Shown: in pieces, positions 9,855 to 19,762 of the stretch | Position numbering within the stretch: the first letter of the stretch is position 1 | Layout of the letters: each line of letters starts with the position of its first letter | NCBI GenBank assembly: GCA_028565635.1 | Contig: JAOXYB010001791.1 | Coordinates: 1-20,426 of the forward strand | Direction: 5' to 3' | Source: Phoronis ovalis | Taxonomy: Eukaryota > Phoronida > Phoronidae | DNA: 20,426 nt | Translations under genes and position numbers: made by a program | The notes under the pieces: model-generated | What the model saw: the letters and a program-made list of their open reading frames with translations, nothing else | What the model was told of the DNA's origin: nothing | The model's database searches: none

Positions 9855-9926
9855 AATCGTTTCAGATTTTCAATTTTAGAAAATACACCAGGGGGAAGCC
9901 TCTTCAAGCGGTTGTTATGCAAAAAT
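9855..9926 (-). CDS. PXDN: Peroxidasin exon: leucine-rich repeat 5
   Basis: This 72-bp exon is phase 2-2, with acceptor TTGTAG and donor GTAAGT. The peptide starts FLHNNRLKRLPPGVF and ends SKIENLKRL. The FLHNNR start matches the fifth LRR of peroxidasins. The final TT joins A of the next exon to give Leu, leading straight into the LRR C-cap (L-R-L-D-S-N). Confidence 0.95.
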
Positions 9927-10138
9927 CTACAACAAAAGACAGAGCCACTCTTAGTTAAAACAAAGATAATAATTAATGGCCTATATCTTTTTGAGAAAAC
10001 AATTAACAATTGTTTATCTTTCAGTACTGACTGACAATGCTTTGAGACTACAACACATGTTTTTACATCTCAGTAGAAAATCCTATATATTCAAACTTGC
10101 TGAGCCTCATACTAAAAAAAAAATTAAAATATACTCAC

Positions 10139-10210
10139 AATCTTTGTAACGCTGGTAGATTTGAAAATGTTTCAGACTCCAACTCTTCAATTTCATTAAA
10201 GTGAATGTAT
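10139..10210 (-). CDS. PXDN: Peroxidasin exon: leucine-rich repeat 4
   Basis: This 72-bp exon is phase 2-2, with acceptor CTTCAG and donor GTGAGT. The peptide starts YIHFNEIEELESETF and ends SNLPALQRL. The YxHFNxIExL core is characteristic of the fourth peroxidasin LRR. The repeat is notably acidic, in contrast to the basic third repeat next to it; in the folded solenoid these would form neighbouring opposite-charge stripes (inference). Confidence 0.95.
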
Positions 10211-11688
10211 CTGAAGACAAAATATGAAATTGTTCACGCATATAACACTCACTGCCGAAGTGAAACACAGAGCTTGTACAGCACCTTCTTGTTGTACATG
10301 TTTCTATGATTTTATAAAGCAACGATCCTAGATTATATCTACAGATAAAATTTACAATGTTTCAACAACTAACAAAATACTAAATAGACAAAAAGACTCT
10401 AGTGATACTGTATCAGAAATTTAAAATTCTTGTTGGATCTTGCTTTGGAAACGTGCTTAAGCCTTAGAAAATGTTTTTTAACATTCAAATACTGATGGAA
10501 AAAACATGTTTTTGCACAATGTACTTGAATACAGATACTGATACAGTATCTGTTACACATTTAAAAGCAGAACTAATTATCTTTTTTTTTAAATACATTA
10601 TTTCCAATGTCAGTGAATAGATGGAACATTGCAATTATTCAAATAAGAACAATATGCTGGTTTTCTGCCAGTTTATGTTTAGTAAAGTATTTATACCTCT
10701 GTTCAAAGACACCTTAACAGTTTTAAAACAAAAAGCATGCAACTGATTTGTTTTAATAATATTGTTTTTTTATAGTAATAGTACTCCCTGACACAAACAG
10801 TTTATAATTAACACAAACTCAGGAGGTAACCAATGTACAGCTTGCACAATTATCACATCAAAACGTATGGCATAATAACAATTTGTAAGGAATGTATTGA
10901 TGGCTCATCTTTCAAAAAAAAGTTAAGGTTAAGCAGTACAAAAAGTTCATAAACTTTAGCTATCTGGCAAGCTATTTGACTTTTGTGGATATTTTGAGTT
11001 TGGGCTGCACACTTCCGTCATTAAATATGATCAGTATCCCCCCAGGCTAGTTACAAATGCTATGTTGGACTGGATCAGTTTGTGTATATATGACAGTGTG
11101 TACGGAATAATAATTTAGGGGTAGGGGAGGGTAATGCTGGGTTTTATTTTATGACAGCACTGAAATTTCCATGAGGCTACAAATCAGCATTTGTAGATTT
11201 TTACCTAGTTCACTCTCTACTGCTAATCAGCTGGTGCCAAGAAAACCACAGAGGAATAGGTCAACAACAGATTCTCACCACATGATTGAATCAGCTGACC
11301 ACTATTAAAGAGTATGGAGTAGGTGGGGCCTGGTTAATAATAGAACAAACCCATTGTAGTGTGCAGTAATAAACATGAATGAATCAGGAAGATAATGCAT
11401 AACATCTTTATTCTTTTATATGTAAAGCTTTGTCTGAAATGTGAATACAGTATATAAGCAATAAACAAATAAACACCACTTCTAGCCTATAATTCTCAGT
11501 TCCATCACTCTAATAATGTATTTTAATTTTCTCAAAGATTCCAGCAACATAACTTAAATTACTCTCATTAGGTTAGAGGCCCACTGTCTTGACTTTCTAT
11601 ACATTAGTAAAAACATTTTATTTTTAAATGTTCAATAAGAATTACATTCTGTTCTTTATTTTAATAAACATAATACAAATTTACTCAC
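10211..11688 (-). other. Intron, about 1.5 kb
   Basis: This phase-2 intron lies between LRR3 and LRR4. A 13-bp inverted repeat (GATACTGTATCAG at 10404-10416 and CTGATACAGTATC at 10538-10550) spans 147 bp. No exon-like frame is seen. Confidence 0.75.
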
Positions 11689-11760
11689 AACTGTTCCAAA
11701 TTATCCAAGCCATGAAAGGCTTTCGGTTGTATTATTCGTATTCTATTTCTGTACAAATAT
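11689..11760 (-). CDS. PXDN: Peroxidasin exon: leucine-rich repeat 3
   Basis: This 72-bp exon is phase 2-2, with acceptor TTACAG and donor GTGAGT. The peptide starts YLYRNRIRIIQPKAF and ends HGLDNLEQL. It matches the third LRR of peroxidasins, where YLYxN opens the repeat and LEQL closes it. The basic run RNRIR is somewhat unusual, but it lies at variable LRR positions. No internal stop or frame problem is seen. Confidence 0.95.
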
Positions 11761-12388
11761 CTGTAAAAATATCGGTAATTAGTAAACAATGCAGCCATAT
11801 CATTTAGAAAATCTGTTGATTTGTTGGCTTAACCGAAGACAAATATAAAGATGTAGGAGGAAGCACTATTAGCCATCAAGAACAACAGGTGCAAGGAAAT
11901 TAAATAATAACTATCAAAACACAGGATTTATTCAGCAGGGTAACTCCCATTTAAAGTCTCTAGATACATTGAGCTGTCACATATTTCAACTTAAGTTTTT
12001 GCATTTAAAATGAAATAAAATAAATGATACAATATTTTTTACAAATATACTACAATCTTAAAATGTACCATCATAGGGCGATGTACCATAAATGAGACCA
12101 CATGACATGATGCAGAGCAATTTTGTGGAAATTTGTTAAAATTTGTCAACTTTTAAAATACAGAGTTTTTCCTATCAGGTCACAGCATCAGATTTCAACT
12201 TCATAACTTTCGGATTTAATTTACGAACTTTGAAATATAAAAACTTCACTTTCATACGTCTACCAGCTCATTCTGATTGTCAAGATTTAGCAAGGAAAGT
12301 TGTAGTCAATTGACAGTGCCAAAGAGTATCTCCAATCAATAACTCTATGATTTATCATGCAAGAATATCAAAGGCGGAGTCTACTTAC
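11761..12388 (-). other. Intron, 628 bp
   Basis: This is the phase-2 intron between LRR2 and LRR3. It is AT-rich; nothing further is recognised. Confidence 0.8.
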
Positions 12389-12460
12389 AGGTATCGTAGC
12401 TTTCGAAGTCCATCAAAAGCACCATTTTCTATTTTCGTAATGTGATTATTATTTAATAAC
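12389..12460 (-). CDS. PXDN: Peroxidasin exon: leucine-rich repeat 2
   Basis: This 72-bp exon is phase 2-2, with acceptor TTGTAG and donor GTAAGT. The peptide begins LLNNNHITKIENGAF and goes on with DGLRKLRYL. The LxxNxIxxIxxxAF pattern is a standard LRR, and LLNNN is the same start as the second LRR of vertebrate peroxidasin. One exon per repeat with a phase-2 border is the usual layout of this LRR block, and it lets repeats be added or lost without frame change. The intron before it (12461-14616) is long and holds two repeat elements. Confidence 0.95.
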
Positions 12461-12988
12461 CTACAAGCATAGAGAAATCAAGTAAAATCACATTGCCATG
12501 AGCATGATCACAGTCGAGGGAGGCTGCTTGGGCTCAACATGGGCACACATGCTTATTACCACTGAATGGGTCTATATATGTCAGACAAGGTACTATACAA
12601 ATGTCTCGACTTTACTAAGTTGTTATACCATACATCCTCAATTTTCCATTTTCGACTGCCTATATAAGACTTGAAGTTCAGTTGCACAATACAAATACAC
12701 CAACAAAACCAAACAATTGATTTTATTGTTACCTTTATCCATACAAGCCCTCAAACATTTATACATGTTTAAAATTAGTGTGATGAGCAGTGGATTTCTG
12801 CAATACACCAACATTGTGACCATTGTAATGATAACCTGTTTTGCCAGTTTCCGTTGTTGAAATATATGGTGGTCCATAAGACCCACATAAGTTATTTTTT
12901 ACTTGGAAATGACATCCTCTTTTAGTTAAATAAAAAAAACACAATTGTTTTAGTTTAGATTAGTTTAGCAAGTAATTGATTGTCATTT

Positions 12989-13239
12989 AGGGGTTGATCC
13001 TAACACCTGCCCGTTGGTCCGTGACCACCAGATTTTGCAATGACCATCTTAACATGACATCTGCGTACCCATATAACCACCTGGAATTCTAAGCTTGATT
13101 GAAATCACACCAAATATTAAAAAAAAATTCTGGGGGACATGCCCCTGGACCTCCCTAGTTTGGTTTTGCACCCTTTAGCCTCCTCTGTGGTACTGGTGGT
13201 CCACTTAAAAACCAGCCTAAAAAGTTAAGATCGACCCCT
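12989..13239. mobile_element. Probable non-autonomous DNA element, 251 bp
   Basis: The left end AGGGGTTGATCCTAAC and the right end GTTAAGATCGACCCCT are 16-bp inverted repeats with two mismatches. The inside contains a GC-rich stretch (GGGGGACATGCCCCTGGACC near 13132) unlike its surroundings. No clear target-site duplication is seen and there is no coding capacity. It may be an old deletion derivative. Confidence 0.5.
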
Positions 13240-13619
13240 GTCACGGATTGGTATAATAAAGCACTACCTTAAAAATTAAACAAACATTGGTTGATTACCA
13301 CATTTTTCTAAATAGAAACCTTGGTTTTTAATTCACTTTCAAGCTCCTATAGTGGACATTTAAGTATGAAACTTGTGGTGTTGATGTCATGTTGTGAAAA
13401 AATATTTGAAAAACAAATTTTTAACACAATTTAAATTAAATTAGATTAGAAATTGGCAGACAAAATATAATCTTCTCAAGTGTCAACTTTCATAAAACAT
13501 TTGTAGACTAACAATTTGTACAATACCTACCACAATAATTTTTATAATTTCAATACTTTCCAAATAAGAGTTACTTTAGTCATTTTCAGATTTTAGTCAT
13601 AGATAGGTATCCTGACTCT

Positions 13620-14480
13620 TACTGGAACTAGATAGCTTTTTAGCAGACAGGGTTGCTCATATTGGCTTTTATGACCTCTAAATTACCTGTCAACATCATT
13701 TTTGAACTTCTCAGCAAATACTAGCAATTCATTGCTTTGGAACTTTTTGATCTCAAAATGTTCCCCTTTGACTTTCATGTTTTCTGAAAATTTTATGCCA
13801 TTTTGAGAGTTTGAACGTTGAACTTTTGACATCAAGGACAACTACGGACTGTCATATGTCACAGTACAAACCTATTGGACTAATCACTAAGACTTGCAGC
13901 ATGTTTCCTCCATAAAATTAATTTAAAAGATGCTTAAAAAAATTCACCTTTTAATACCTAAATATTCTTGACCTTTTTATAACCTAATACCATCAGTTTA
14001 GAATATTTCGAGCAATTTTAGAATTTTGACCTTTGACCCCCCAAATGACATTTGACCCCAAGGTCAGCACTGGGGATGTGAAACCTCAAATATCATGTCC
14101 TTAACTGTAACAGACTTCGAGATATAGCTTCGTGAAAATTGGAAGATCAATAAATTAATTGAAAAAATGCCAAAAAATAAAAATAAACATTTCAGTACCA
14201 AAATATTCTCAAAGATCATCTAAAATACTTCATTGTGACTCAATACTATCAATTTTAGAGCATTTTGAATTTTTTCCAAAATTTGACCTTTGACCTCCAA
14301 ATGACCTTTTGACCTCAAGGTCAACAATGGCCTACTCCAGGGATGTCACACCTGAAGTACCATTCCCCAGCAGTAACCGTCTTCAACATATTGCTTGCTG
14401 AAAATTGGAAAAAGAAAAGGAAGAAAAAAAATCGTACAAAACCAATAGGCTTGCTCCCCTATAGGAGCAATCCTAATTAG
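13620..14480 (+). repeat. TGACCT-rich dispersed repeat, copy B
   Basis: It starts near GGAACTAGATAGCTTTTTAG and ends after TGCTGAAAATTGGAAAAAG and an A-rich tract. It contains half-site pairs: TGACCTTTGACCC at 14027-14039, a perfect one-base-spaced pair at 14284-14296, a two-base-spaced pair at 14302-14315, and an everted pair TGACCTCAAGGTCA at 14310-14323. The units around 14027 and 14284 align over about 120 bp with a period of 257 bp, so the element contains internal tandem units. Confidence 0.75.
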
Positions 14481-14616
14481 AGTCAGGAATACCTTTCTAC
14501 CTTAGATGTATATGATACCTCCTTATTTTCATGTTTCTTAGCAACAGAGATAGTGCTATATACACAGCAACTATTTTCTATTCATCTTTTCTAATGCACA
14601 GTGACCATTTACTTAC

Positions 14617-14688
14617 AAAGTATACAAGTTGGTTAGTCCTGAAAATGTTCCTGGAGGAATTTCTCGAATTCTGTTGAATCTGAGGTCT
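14617..14688 (-). CDS. PXDN: Peroxidasin exon: leucine-rich repeat 1
   Basis: This is a 72-bp exon, phase 2 in and phase 2 out, with acceptor TTCCAG and donor GTAAGT. The first base A completes a codon begun in the unseen previous exon; with CT or TT before it this gives Leu, matching the family's L-D-L-R-F-N start. The peptide reads DLRFNRIREIPPGTF and then SGLTNLYTL, a full LRR with consensus L, N, I, F and L positions. It is very close to the first LRR of vertebrate peroxidasin, which has the same RFNRIREI core. In the family the LRRs serve matrix and partner binding. This is the most 5' peroxidasin exon I can place. The exon before it must end in phase 2 and carry the CxxxCxC LRR N-cap. 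Confidence 0.95.
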
Positions 14689-15213
14689 CTGGAATAAAAA
14701 TTAGGCGCATCAAAGATATGACAATGCATAAAAGTAGATAAACATACAATAATTGCCTTAAAATGCTCAATTTCATGTCGGGTCTGAGAAATGTTAAAGC
14801 TCAGAAAGGCAGTAAAACATTTCATACTCTTTAAATATTACAAGTACAAGGCAGGCCTATGTTTGTTTCGTAAATTTGTTTAAGAAGAAAAAAATTGTGT
14901 ACTCAAAAGTGCACAAACAGGAACAATCCCTACATTTCAAAATTACATGTGCCTTCCTATTTGATTACAAGATGGAAATTTAACATACAATACTGTTGAA
15001 AGAAAACTAACAATGGCTCGAGGCTGAGAACAGAACCAGGACATTGCCACTTTGACCTGTTGTTTAGTTACATAAGTTTATCATAAAAGTAACTCACACA
15101 AATGCTTTGTATTTCAACAATACTCTGAGGATTACCAGTAAACAGTTAAGCTGATGTCTTGGGATTAGATTAAACAGCAACAAACATGTATGCACTGATA
15201 AATCAACAATTTC

Positions 15214-15707
15214 AATTCATAAAACCAGCACAGTGCATGTTTAACAAAATAATTTGAAAGCAAAATAACCAAACAAAATACATTTAAAAATAGAATAGAT
15301 TGTTTTATTAGTGTATTTAATGAAATTGGTATTAAACTAGGAGTGTTAGACAATGGAGTTAGAGCTTCATGAGATTTCTTAGACACAGGACTTCAGAATT
15401 ACAAATCATAACCTGCTAAGAACTGATTAGTCTTTTATAAGGTATTGCAAGAGGTGGTTTAATTCATAAAACCAGCACAGTGCATGTTTAACAAAATAAT
15501 TTGAAAGCAAAACAACCAAACAAAATACATTTAAAAATAGAATAGATTGTTTTATTAGTGTATTTAATGAAATTGGTATTAAACTAGGAGTGTTAGACAA
15601 TGGAGTTAGAGCTTCATGAGATTTCTTAGACACAGGACTTCAGAATTACAAATCATAACCTGCTAAGAACTGATTAGTCTTTTATAAGGTATTGCAAGAG
15701 GTGGTTT
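15214..15707. repeat. Tandem duplication, 2 x 247 bp
   Basis: Positions 15214-15460 and 15461-15707 are head-to-tail copies that differ, as far as I can read, by a single base (T at 15266, C at 15513). They account for two near-identical minus-strand open frames that start MSKKSHEAL; these carry no domain and are open by chance. The near identity means a very recent event or an assembly artefact. Confidence 0.95.
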
Positions 15708-15929
15708 TGGTCTAAAGTTAACACATGAAATGTGTTGCCACAAAAAAATTATGTATTTGCACACTTCTTTGAGGGCAACGTTAATCAGCGGACTGAACTG
15801 ACTGGCGGAGTAAAAGCGAACTAACAAAGTCACCTGAATAACCAGTATATTTACACCAGATGAACTTCTTCTTATGATTATTTTATGAAATAAAGTCATT
15901 TCTTGGTGTTGCAAAACTTGCCAAAATTG

Positions 15930-16850
15930 TATCATCGTTACATTTATCGGTTACTTCTCATGACCTTGCTTAAAGCGCTTATAAAGTTCATGGACGTGGA
16001 AAACCCCCAACGTAGAATGCAAATATTGTAATTTTATTTGGTTAGTTGACTTTTAACAAAGGTGTCGGTTAGTATCTTACTGTAAAAAGGAAAGTTACGG
16101 TAGGTTAAAAAAGATCTATATCGTTTCGCGTAATTATATTACTGCGCAAACTGTGAAAAAAGGCGGTAAAAACTTAAAAAACTGAAGATTCATTAATTTT
16201 TCGTTAATCGTATTATATATAAAAAATACATTTCTGTAGCAGTTTCTCAGATATAGAGGTCCTCGTGTCTAAAGGAGTGCTTAATCCTACTAGTTAAGTT
16301 GTCGTTGGTGAAGTATTCTGTATCGCGGATTTATTCGCGAAGTAAACTGTTCGATTCGGGGAAATCCCAACTAGTAACTTAAAACCGGAACTAGAGCTCA
16401 ATTATTGACAAGCTCTCTGGCCTGTTCTTCACTAGCACACACACACTGAAGCCTCGATAAGCAGACAACTTGAAAGCAAAGCAACGCTACTGATGTAAAA
16501 TAAACAAAACAACTTCAACATATATCATTTAAACGTGCCTTCTTTTTCGTCCACATTTGGGAAATCCTTTTACCTATCCGGTCACGTGATAGTCATGTTA
16601 AAATTATATGGTTTCTGCAGCGCATTTTACCCGGGAAAATATGCAATTAGATGCGGAAAATGTTCATAAGATCTATTTAAAGTTAACAAAATGTGACAAA
16701 CGTTTTGCCTGAAATTATTGGATATAATTTTTTGGTACGATTTCTCTTGAGAACGAGTATAAAGTATACTTTTTAACAGGTGCGGCAACATTGCTAGCTG
16801 AGAGTAATCGATAAAGATCCTTCATATTTTATTAAATTATATAAGCTCCG
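15930..16850. promoter_or_regulatory. CpG-rich block, candidate promoter region
   Basis: This stretch is rich in CG dinucleotides (for example TCGTTTCGCGT near 16120, TATCGCGGATTTATTCGCGA near 16321, CCCGGGAAA near 16630) while the flanks are nearly CpG-free. It includes a palindromic E-box TCACGTGA at 16582-16589. In animals with gene-body methylation, CpG-retaining islands are often unmethylated promoters. Its position just upstream of the LRR exons suits the peroxidasin start, but neither a TATA box nor a first exon was recognised. A CpG-rich mobile element is the alternative. Confidence 0.4.
16773..16793 (-). CDS. Possible terminal exon of the VWC gene (CCxxC then stop)
   Basis: After an AG at 16795-16794 the sequence reads QCCRTC followed by TAA, in phase 0, the phase left by the VWC exon. 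VWC domains end in CCxxC, so this would complete the domain and end the protein. The spacing from the previous Cys is a few residues shorter than usual. The acceptor has only a modest pyrimidine tract, and another AG lies four bases upstream. A CCxxC can occur by chance in 5 kb, so this remains a suggestion. Confidence 0.22.
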   Translation of the reverse strand, partial: QCCRTC

Positions 16851-18089
16851 CATTGATTTTTTTGTAATAAAAATATGTATGAAGGCAGATCATGTAATAA
16901 TGTATTTAAATTTAAATAACTAAATTAGTTTTACTCCGTTAGTCCGTTATTTTAGTCCGTTGATTAACGTTGGCCCTTCTTTGATATCCTTTTCTGCCAG
17001 AACAAATGTTTCACTTCTAGCCAAATATTCTTTATTTATATTTCATGCCAAAGATCAGAATACTACCCCAGTGGGTCAAGTGGGATAGCATACAATATGT
17101 GTTTATGCTCTGAATTAATAAAGGTGTATCTTATCAAATATAGACATCCTGATTACTTTTCTATAGCACTTCAGCAAAGCCATTCATGTGTCAAGCTATA
17201 TGATTTGATAAAGATTCCAGTAATACAGCTGATAAAATCAAGTAAGTCAGTTACTTCTTGCACTTTAAATATCAGTATGGCTTGGCTCCAATGCATACAA
17301 TTTGTGTGCAGCTATTAAAGGATTGCTACTCATGATAAGAGGAATAAACTCTACAATAGTAAGTAAACAATGTAGTTCCACAATCTACAGATTTGTCACA
17401 AAAAAGGAGCTTGAACCAAATATCAAAATTAACCACCTCAGTAATATCATGACTGGTTCCATATCATGTCTAAATAAAAATGAAATTTCTTTCAACAGTA
17501 GTTCACCCCAATACAATTTAATTAGATACTACATCACTTTGCATATAATTTATGTGAATCCTCAGGTGAATTATACTTTGGGAATTAAAAACATTTACCA
17601 AACTGTAAAATGTACAATACATTGAATAATTGTGCAATAGTTTTTGAGATAAGATTCCATGCAAAAAAAACAAAACATCAGTAATTTTTAAGACATCTAA
17701 TTCCATTACATGTTTGAAACATTTTAGATTTTGGGATGTATGGCATCAGTTCAATAAAGGCTGCATCTCACAATTGATAACCTACATTTGGACAGGCTAG
17801 CAAATAATTACCTGTTAAAACATTTACCATAATTCCAAAGTTCAAAACAACATCTTCATTTCAGACATTATTTCTAACTACACCTTCTACAGATATAAGA
17901 CAGATCAGTCAAACAGTGGTGAAAGAATGACATTCTACCAACAACAGAAAGAATCAATTGTGTATATGGCAATTCCCCTATGCTGAAGAGAAAAATACAG
18001 GAAAACTTTTATTAAAATAAAATATTAACTAGAAACTACATGTTCTTCAACTGAGAGGCTCCTTTTGTCCATTGAAACACAAGTTTTAA

Positions 18090-18930
18090 CTAGAATGGCC
18101 TTTTAGCAAAGGCCAGGTTGCACAAAGAAATAGTTGGGTATCCAGACCTATTAGAATTATCCTGGAACCCATGGATGTTCAAATACCTCTGGATGACCTT
18201 TAGGTCCTCTTGTAGAAAGTTTCATGAAATTTTGAGATTTTGACTGTTTGACCTCTGAATGACACTATGGACCCTATGGACCTCAAAGTCAGCCAAGATA
18301 ACCTCTAAATGACCTGTTAACTTCATTTTTGAACTTTTCATCAAATTTCTGGAAATTCATTTTTTTGACCTTTTGACCTCAAAATGACCATACTAGAGTA
18401 CCTTTAAATGACATAAAACCATCATTTTTGGAAGTTAAATGCAATTATAAGAGTTTGACCTTTTGAACCCTGAAAACCTTTTGACCTACTAGGTCAGCTA
18501 TGATGACATAGGGATGACATATGTCAAATTATACGACTGTAGCACCACTCTGTCTTGATTTATAGTATCTTGCTTATTAAAATTAACCAAAAACATGCTA
18601 AAAATAAAAATCTGACCTTTTGACCCATAAGACCTCAAAAATCATCAAGGTGACCTTTAGGTCACCAGATATCTTCATTTTTGAATGTTTTAAGACATTT
18701 TTTGAAATTTGACCTACTGACTTCAAATTGACCCCTGACCTAATTTTTGCATGTCCCCCTCCCTACTAAGTCCACACCTTAAGTTTGACACCCATAGCTC
18801 AAAGCATCTCCAAGTTGTAGACGTTTGAAAATTGGAAGAAAAAAAAAGAAAAAAGATACAATCTCAATAGATTGCACTTGCTATGCAACCTAATAACAAG
18901 TGTGTTAATAATAAGTTGCGCAGAACCTAT
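18090..18930 (+). repeat. TGACCT-rich dispersed repeat, copy C
   Basis: It starts near ACTAGAATGGCCTTTTAGC and ends after GAAAATTGGAAG and an A-rich tract, as in copies A and B. Half-site pairs include TGACCTTTTGACCT (two-base spacing) at 18366-18379, the everted pair TGACCTACTAGGTCA at 18482-18496, and TGACCTTTTGACCC near 18614. No open frame is seen. It lies outside the identified peroxidasin exons. Confidence 0.75.
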
Positions 18931-19589
18931 TGGGATTGTACATTTTCTTTTTTCAAATTTTCAAAACTCACTATCTCTGAAACGCTTAGAGCTACAGCTG
19001 CCAAACTTGAGGAATAGACTCAGCAGGGAAGAGGACATACAAAATAAGGCTGCAATCAAATTTCACAAAACATTCAAAAATGATAATATCAGTCACATGT
19101 GAGTCATAGGGACTATTGACACTAAAACCTCTAGATGGATCCACATCCTAGAATGACCCTCCACAAATTAGGGGTATGCTCCTAGGCCCTGCGCCGCTGC
19201 TTCCTTGTCATTGTTTTTGAAGGTGCATTCAAAAGCAGAAGATAAACAGAACACTGCATTGAATGTACTGTGACACAAAGACAGTAGAAAGCAGTGATCC
19301 CATAAATATATTGTTTAATTGAATGAATAAACTGATAGGAAACACTTCTTTGTGCTCCTTCCATATTGCTGCAGCTGTGAAGCAGTTTTGAGTCAACACT
19401 TGAACAATAGTATGTTTACATAGGGCAAAGATTAGGGGTAGACTAACACCAGTCAGCTCTGTTTAATTATGGATAATTGAATTACTTAACAAATATTTTG
19501 AAACTATTATCCAAAATCTTAATTTTCCTTGGAGTTTACAACAAAAAAAAGTGGCTTCTCTATCTCACTTAATTTTGCCTTGAATTTAT

Positions 19590-19762
19590 TAGGCCGTTCA
19601 GACTACCTTTTTGGAACCGGTTCGAGCTCGATCTGGATCCATAACCAGATCGACTTGAATCCTGTTACGCATTCACACTACTTTTAACGTAACTGGATTC
19701 TACTGTAGCGCCATTATATATATATATCGAACCGGTTCCAAAAACGTAGTCTGAACGGCCTA
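19590..19762. mobile_element. MITE with 36-bp inverted ends and nested palindromes
   Basis: Ends 19590-19625 and 19727-19762 are 36-bp inverted repeats with one mismatch, beginning TAGGCCGTTCAGACTAC. TA flanks both sides, which can be a target-site duplication. Inside, CGATCTGG/CCAGATCG and GAATCCTGTTACG/CGTAACTGGATTC form two further palindromes, and each long arm itself ends in the palindrome GAACCGGTTC. There is no coding capacity, so it is a non-autonomous DNA element. The low divergence of the ends suggests recent insertion. Confidence 0.9.

Larger units (their letters stand above)
12461..14616 (-). other. Intron, about 2.2 kb, with two repeats
   Basis: This phase-2 intron between LRR1 and LRR2 contains an inverted-repeat element (12989-13239) and copy B of the TGACCT-rich repeat (about 13620-14480). 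The 12640-12940 minus-strand open frames look non-coding. Confidence 0.8.
474..14688 (-). other. PXDN: Peroxidasin gene, partial (15 internal exons)
   Basis: This is the span of a peroxidasin gene read right to left. In the family, peroxidasin is a secreted extracellular-matrix haem peroxidase that makes hypobromous acid and forms sulfilimine cross-links in collagen IV of basement membranes. The seen domain order is LRR x5, LRR C-cap, Ig x4, linker, peroxidase, exactly the family order. All 14 internal introns have GT-AG ends and the phases chain without a break: LRR introns are phase 2, the C-cap exon changes phase 2 to phase 1, and the rest are phase 1 except the phase-2 intron that splits Ig1. 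The summed exons are 3419 bp. The 5' end (signal peptide, LRR N-cap) and the 3' end (last part of the peroxidase domain, C-terminal VWC) are not identified inside the window. No stop or frameshift is seen, so the gene looks functional. Confidence 0.96.

Noticed and set aside
10404-10550. 13-bp inverted repeat as a mobile element
   Set aside because: The arms are short, the right arm is partly self-palindromic, and there is no target duplication.
14911-14934. Minus-strand Cys-rich stretch CRDCSCLC as the LRR N-cap exon
   Set aside because: The cysteine spacing is wrong for CxxxCxC, there is no Pro after the first Cys, and no donor in phase 2 follows.
15165-15633. Two near-identical small proteins starting MSKKSHEAL
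   Set aside because: They arise from the 247-bp tandem duplication, and their C-terminal parts run out into unrelated sequence.
17097-17625. Two overlapping plus-strand open frames (73 and 107 codons)
   Set aside because: They are AT-driven composition with no domain, signal peptide or splice pattern, and the sequence context looks intergenic.
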